Source of the DNA: Acanthacorydalis orientalis | Lineage: Eukaryota; Arthropoda; Insecta; Megaloptera; Corydalidae | Length of the DNA stretch: 64,000 bases | NCBI GenBank assembly: GCA_034766995.1 | Contig: CM068313.1 | Coordinates: 35,017,496 to 35,081,495, forward strand | Direction of reading: 5' to 3' | Part shown: in pieces, positions 62,871 through 64,000 of the stretch | Layout: every line of letters starts with the position of its first letter | Position numbering within the stretch: position 1 is the first letter of the stretch | Notes under the pieces: generated by a model | Seen by the model: only the letters and a program-made list of their open reading frames with translations | What the model was told of the DNA's origin: nothing | The model's database searches: none | Position numbers and translations under genes: made by a program

Positions 62871-62898
62871 TATATAATTCTATATTTATAGTCATTTT
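62733..62898. repeat. Duplicated (TA)n plus unique 33-base block
   Basis: A TA run (62733-62796) is followed by AAATATATATAATTCTATAT and TTATAGTCATTTT. A second TA run (62829-62866) is followed by the same block again (to about 62898), identical to the last bases. This is a tandem duplication whose unit contains the microsatellite. Confidence 0.85.
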
Positions 62899-63054
62899 GT
62901 ATGTAAACATGTGTACATTTTTCTGTTATTTAATATGCGTATTAGTTTTTAATGTACTTACACATTTATTACCGGAATTTATATAGACAAAATAATATCT
63001 AGGCAAAAATTACTTATTGTTGATAAAATAGGTAAAAATTACATTTAAAAATTA

Positions 63055-63055
<1 letters not shown>

Positions 63056-63098
<43 letters not shown>
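63056..63098. repeat. (TA)n microsatellite
   Basis: About 42 bases of AT, preceded by two near-copies of AAAAATTAC. Confidence 0.95.
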
Positions 63099-63099
<1 letters not shown>

Positions 63100-64000
63100 G
63101 TAATAATGAGACAAAAAACATTAATTTTTAATTGTCTGAAATAAATTACAAATTCAAATAGAAAAGCAAAAATTCAGAACAAAAAAAATATTCAATAATT
63201 AAACAGTAAGTATTTCTTAACAAATCAGTTTGTTTCTTTTTCGGCTGCTATAACACGGTCTTTAGTCATGGCTGTGTGACTCTACACACAATCAGCTGAT
63301 AGATTTCCTTGAGCGGTACCATGGTTGCTCTACTGTGTATAAGAAAGACGAGAATCCTTTAGTTTGTTCTGGTAATCAACAAGTGTGGAGTAGGGACCGG
63401 CAAAAATGTAGTGGGGAGTAAAACTAAATAAACTAAGCGCCAGCACCGAACGATTCTCATGTGGATTATTGTGGATTGGTGGGTTGCCGAAGTCTGACGT
63501 TTCGAAATTTTAACACTACACGTCAAGTCGTTGAAACATTTTTTTTTATTTTAAAGCGATTCGCGGTATTGAAACACAAATACAAGACACTGTTTAAATC
63601 CGGATGTATTATTGAACGATAAACTCAATCTTTGTACATTGTATTATTATTCACTAACGAAAACATATATTTTTTTTTGCTTTTAATCGAGACACATTTG
63701 TTGTAATCTGACATTGAACTACGGCAATCGTCTCGTATTTCGCTTCATTGTTGCCGTCGAAGTGCTATTAAATGTGAACAAACACAGTTGTGAAATAAGA
63801 ATAAATATACAATAAAGGACCTACTTTAATATTGAAAATAACTTATATATTTATATTTCTTTGTTCGAATGTTAACTGTGACCATATTGTTATACGTTGT
63901 GTGACTCTTCGATCAGTTCAATCACGTTTTGGTTATATATACATTTGCAGTAAATTTTTTTACACACGCTCTTGAGGTACGATTTAGGAGCGAGCGACAG
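63099..64000. other. Less AT-rich window edge, possible gene flank
   Basis: From about 63,240 the composition becomes more balanced (TTGAGCGGTACCATGGTTGC, GTGTGGAGTAGGGACCGG, AGCGCCAGCACCGAACG). No long frame is present; the ATG in CCATGG at 63,320 opens a short frame only. It ends in AGGAGCGAGCGACAG. A promoter or untranslated exon of a gene beyond the window would fit. Confidence 0.35.

Overview
This is a 64 kb stretch of very AT-rich animal nuclear DNA (roughly a fifth to a quarter G+C, judged by eye) with no intact protein-coding gene that I can support. The open reading frames are short. They are either low-complexity readings of (TA)n tracts or scraps of decayed transposons. The element set is mariner, Tigger/pogo, hAT, piggyBac, a non-LTR retrotransposon and a tRNA-derived SINE head. 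With the dozens of long (TA)n microsatellites, this points to an invertebrate metazoan with an AT-rich genome. I cannot name the species, and the window could be intergenic or lie within a very large intron.

Layout. 0-5.9 kb: AT-rich spacer with two copies of a palindromic foldback element. 5.9-6.7 kb: an 824-bp mariner with TIRs and TA target duplication, internally deleted. 8.46-9.15 kb: a 380-bp tandem duplication around (TA)n tracts. 11.7-12.7 kb: an Hsmar1-like mariner with two internal deletions. 14.8-15.0 kb: the longest TA tract. 15.4-16.1 kb: a non-autonomous hAT element carrying a nested 79-bp mariner MITE. 19.8-20.8 kb: a decayed reverse transcriptase on the minus strand. 25.8-27.0 kb: a Tigger relic split by a (TA)n tract. 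27.2-28.0 kb: an unrecognised array of direct and inverted copies of a ~265-bp unit.

32.8-33.8 and 37.7-38.7 kb: two ~945-bp copies of the same internally deleted hAT element, each with its own 8-bp target duplication. 44.9-45.4 kb: a small hAT MITE followed by a retrotransposon 3' end between TA tracts. 48.2-48.7 and 52.3-52.8 kb: two inverted ~510-bp copies of one mariner-type MITE. 55.2-55.6 kb: a truncated relative of the 11.7 kb mariner. 58.6-60.0 kb: a piggyBac relic flanked by TTAA. 62.2 kb: a SINE head. The last kilobase is less AT-rich and could be the edge of a gene.

The common theme is that the recognisable DNA transposons are shortened derivatives. Several have recognisable ends and target duplications, so they probably moved in trans using a transposase from elsewhere in the genome. 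The remaining sequence is low-complexity spacer. A few less AT-rich patches (about 7.7, 25.0, 32.2, 40.0, 42.2, 49.4, 60.6 and 63.4 kb) are the best places to look for exons or regulatory elements.
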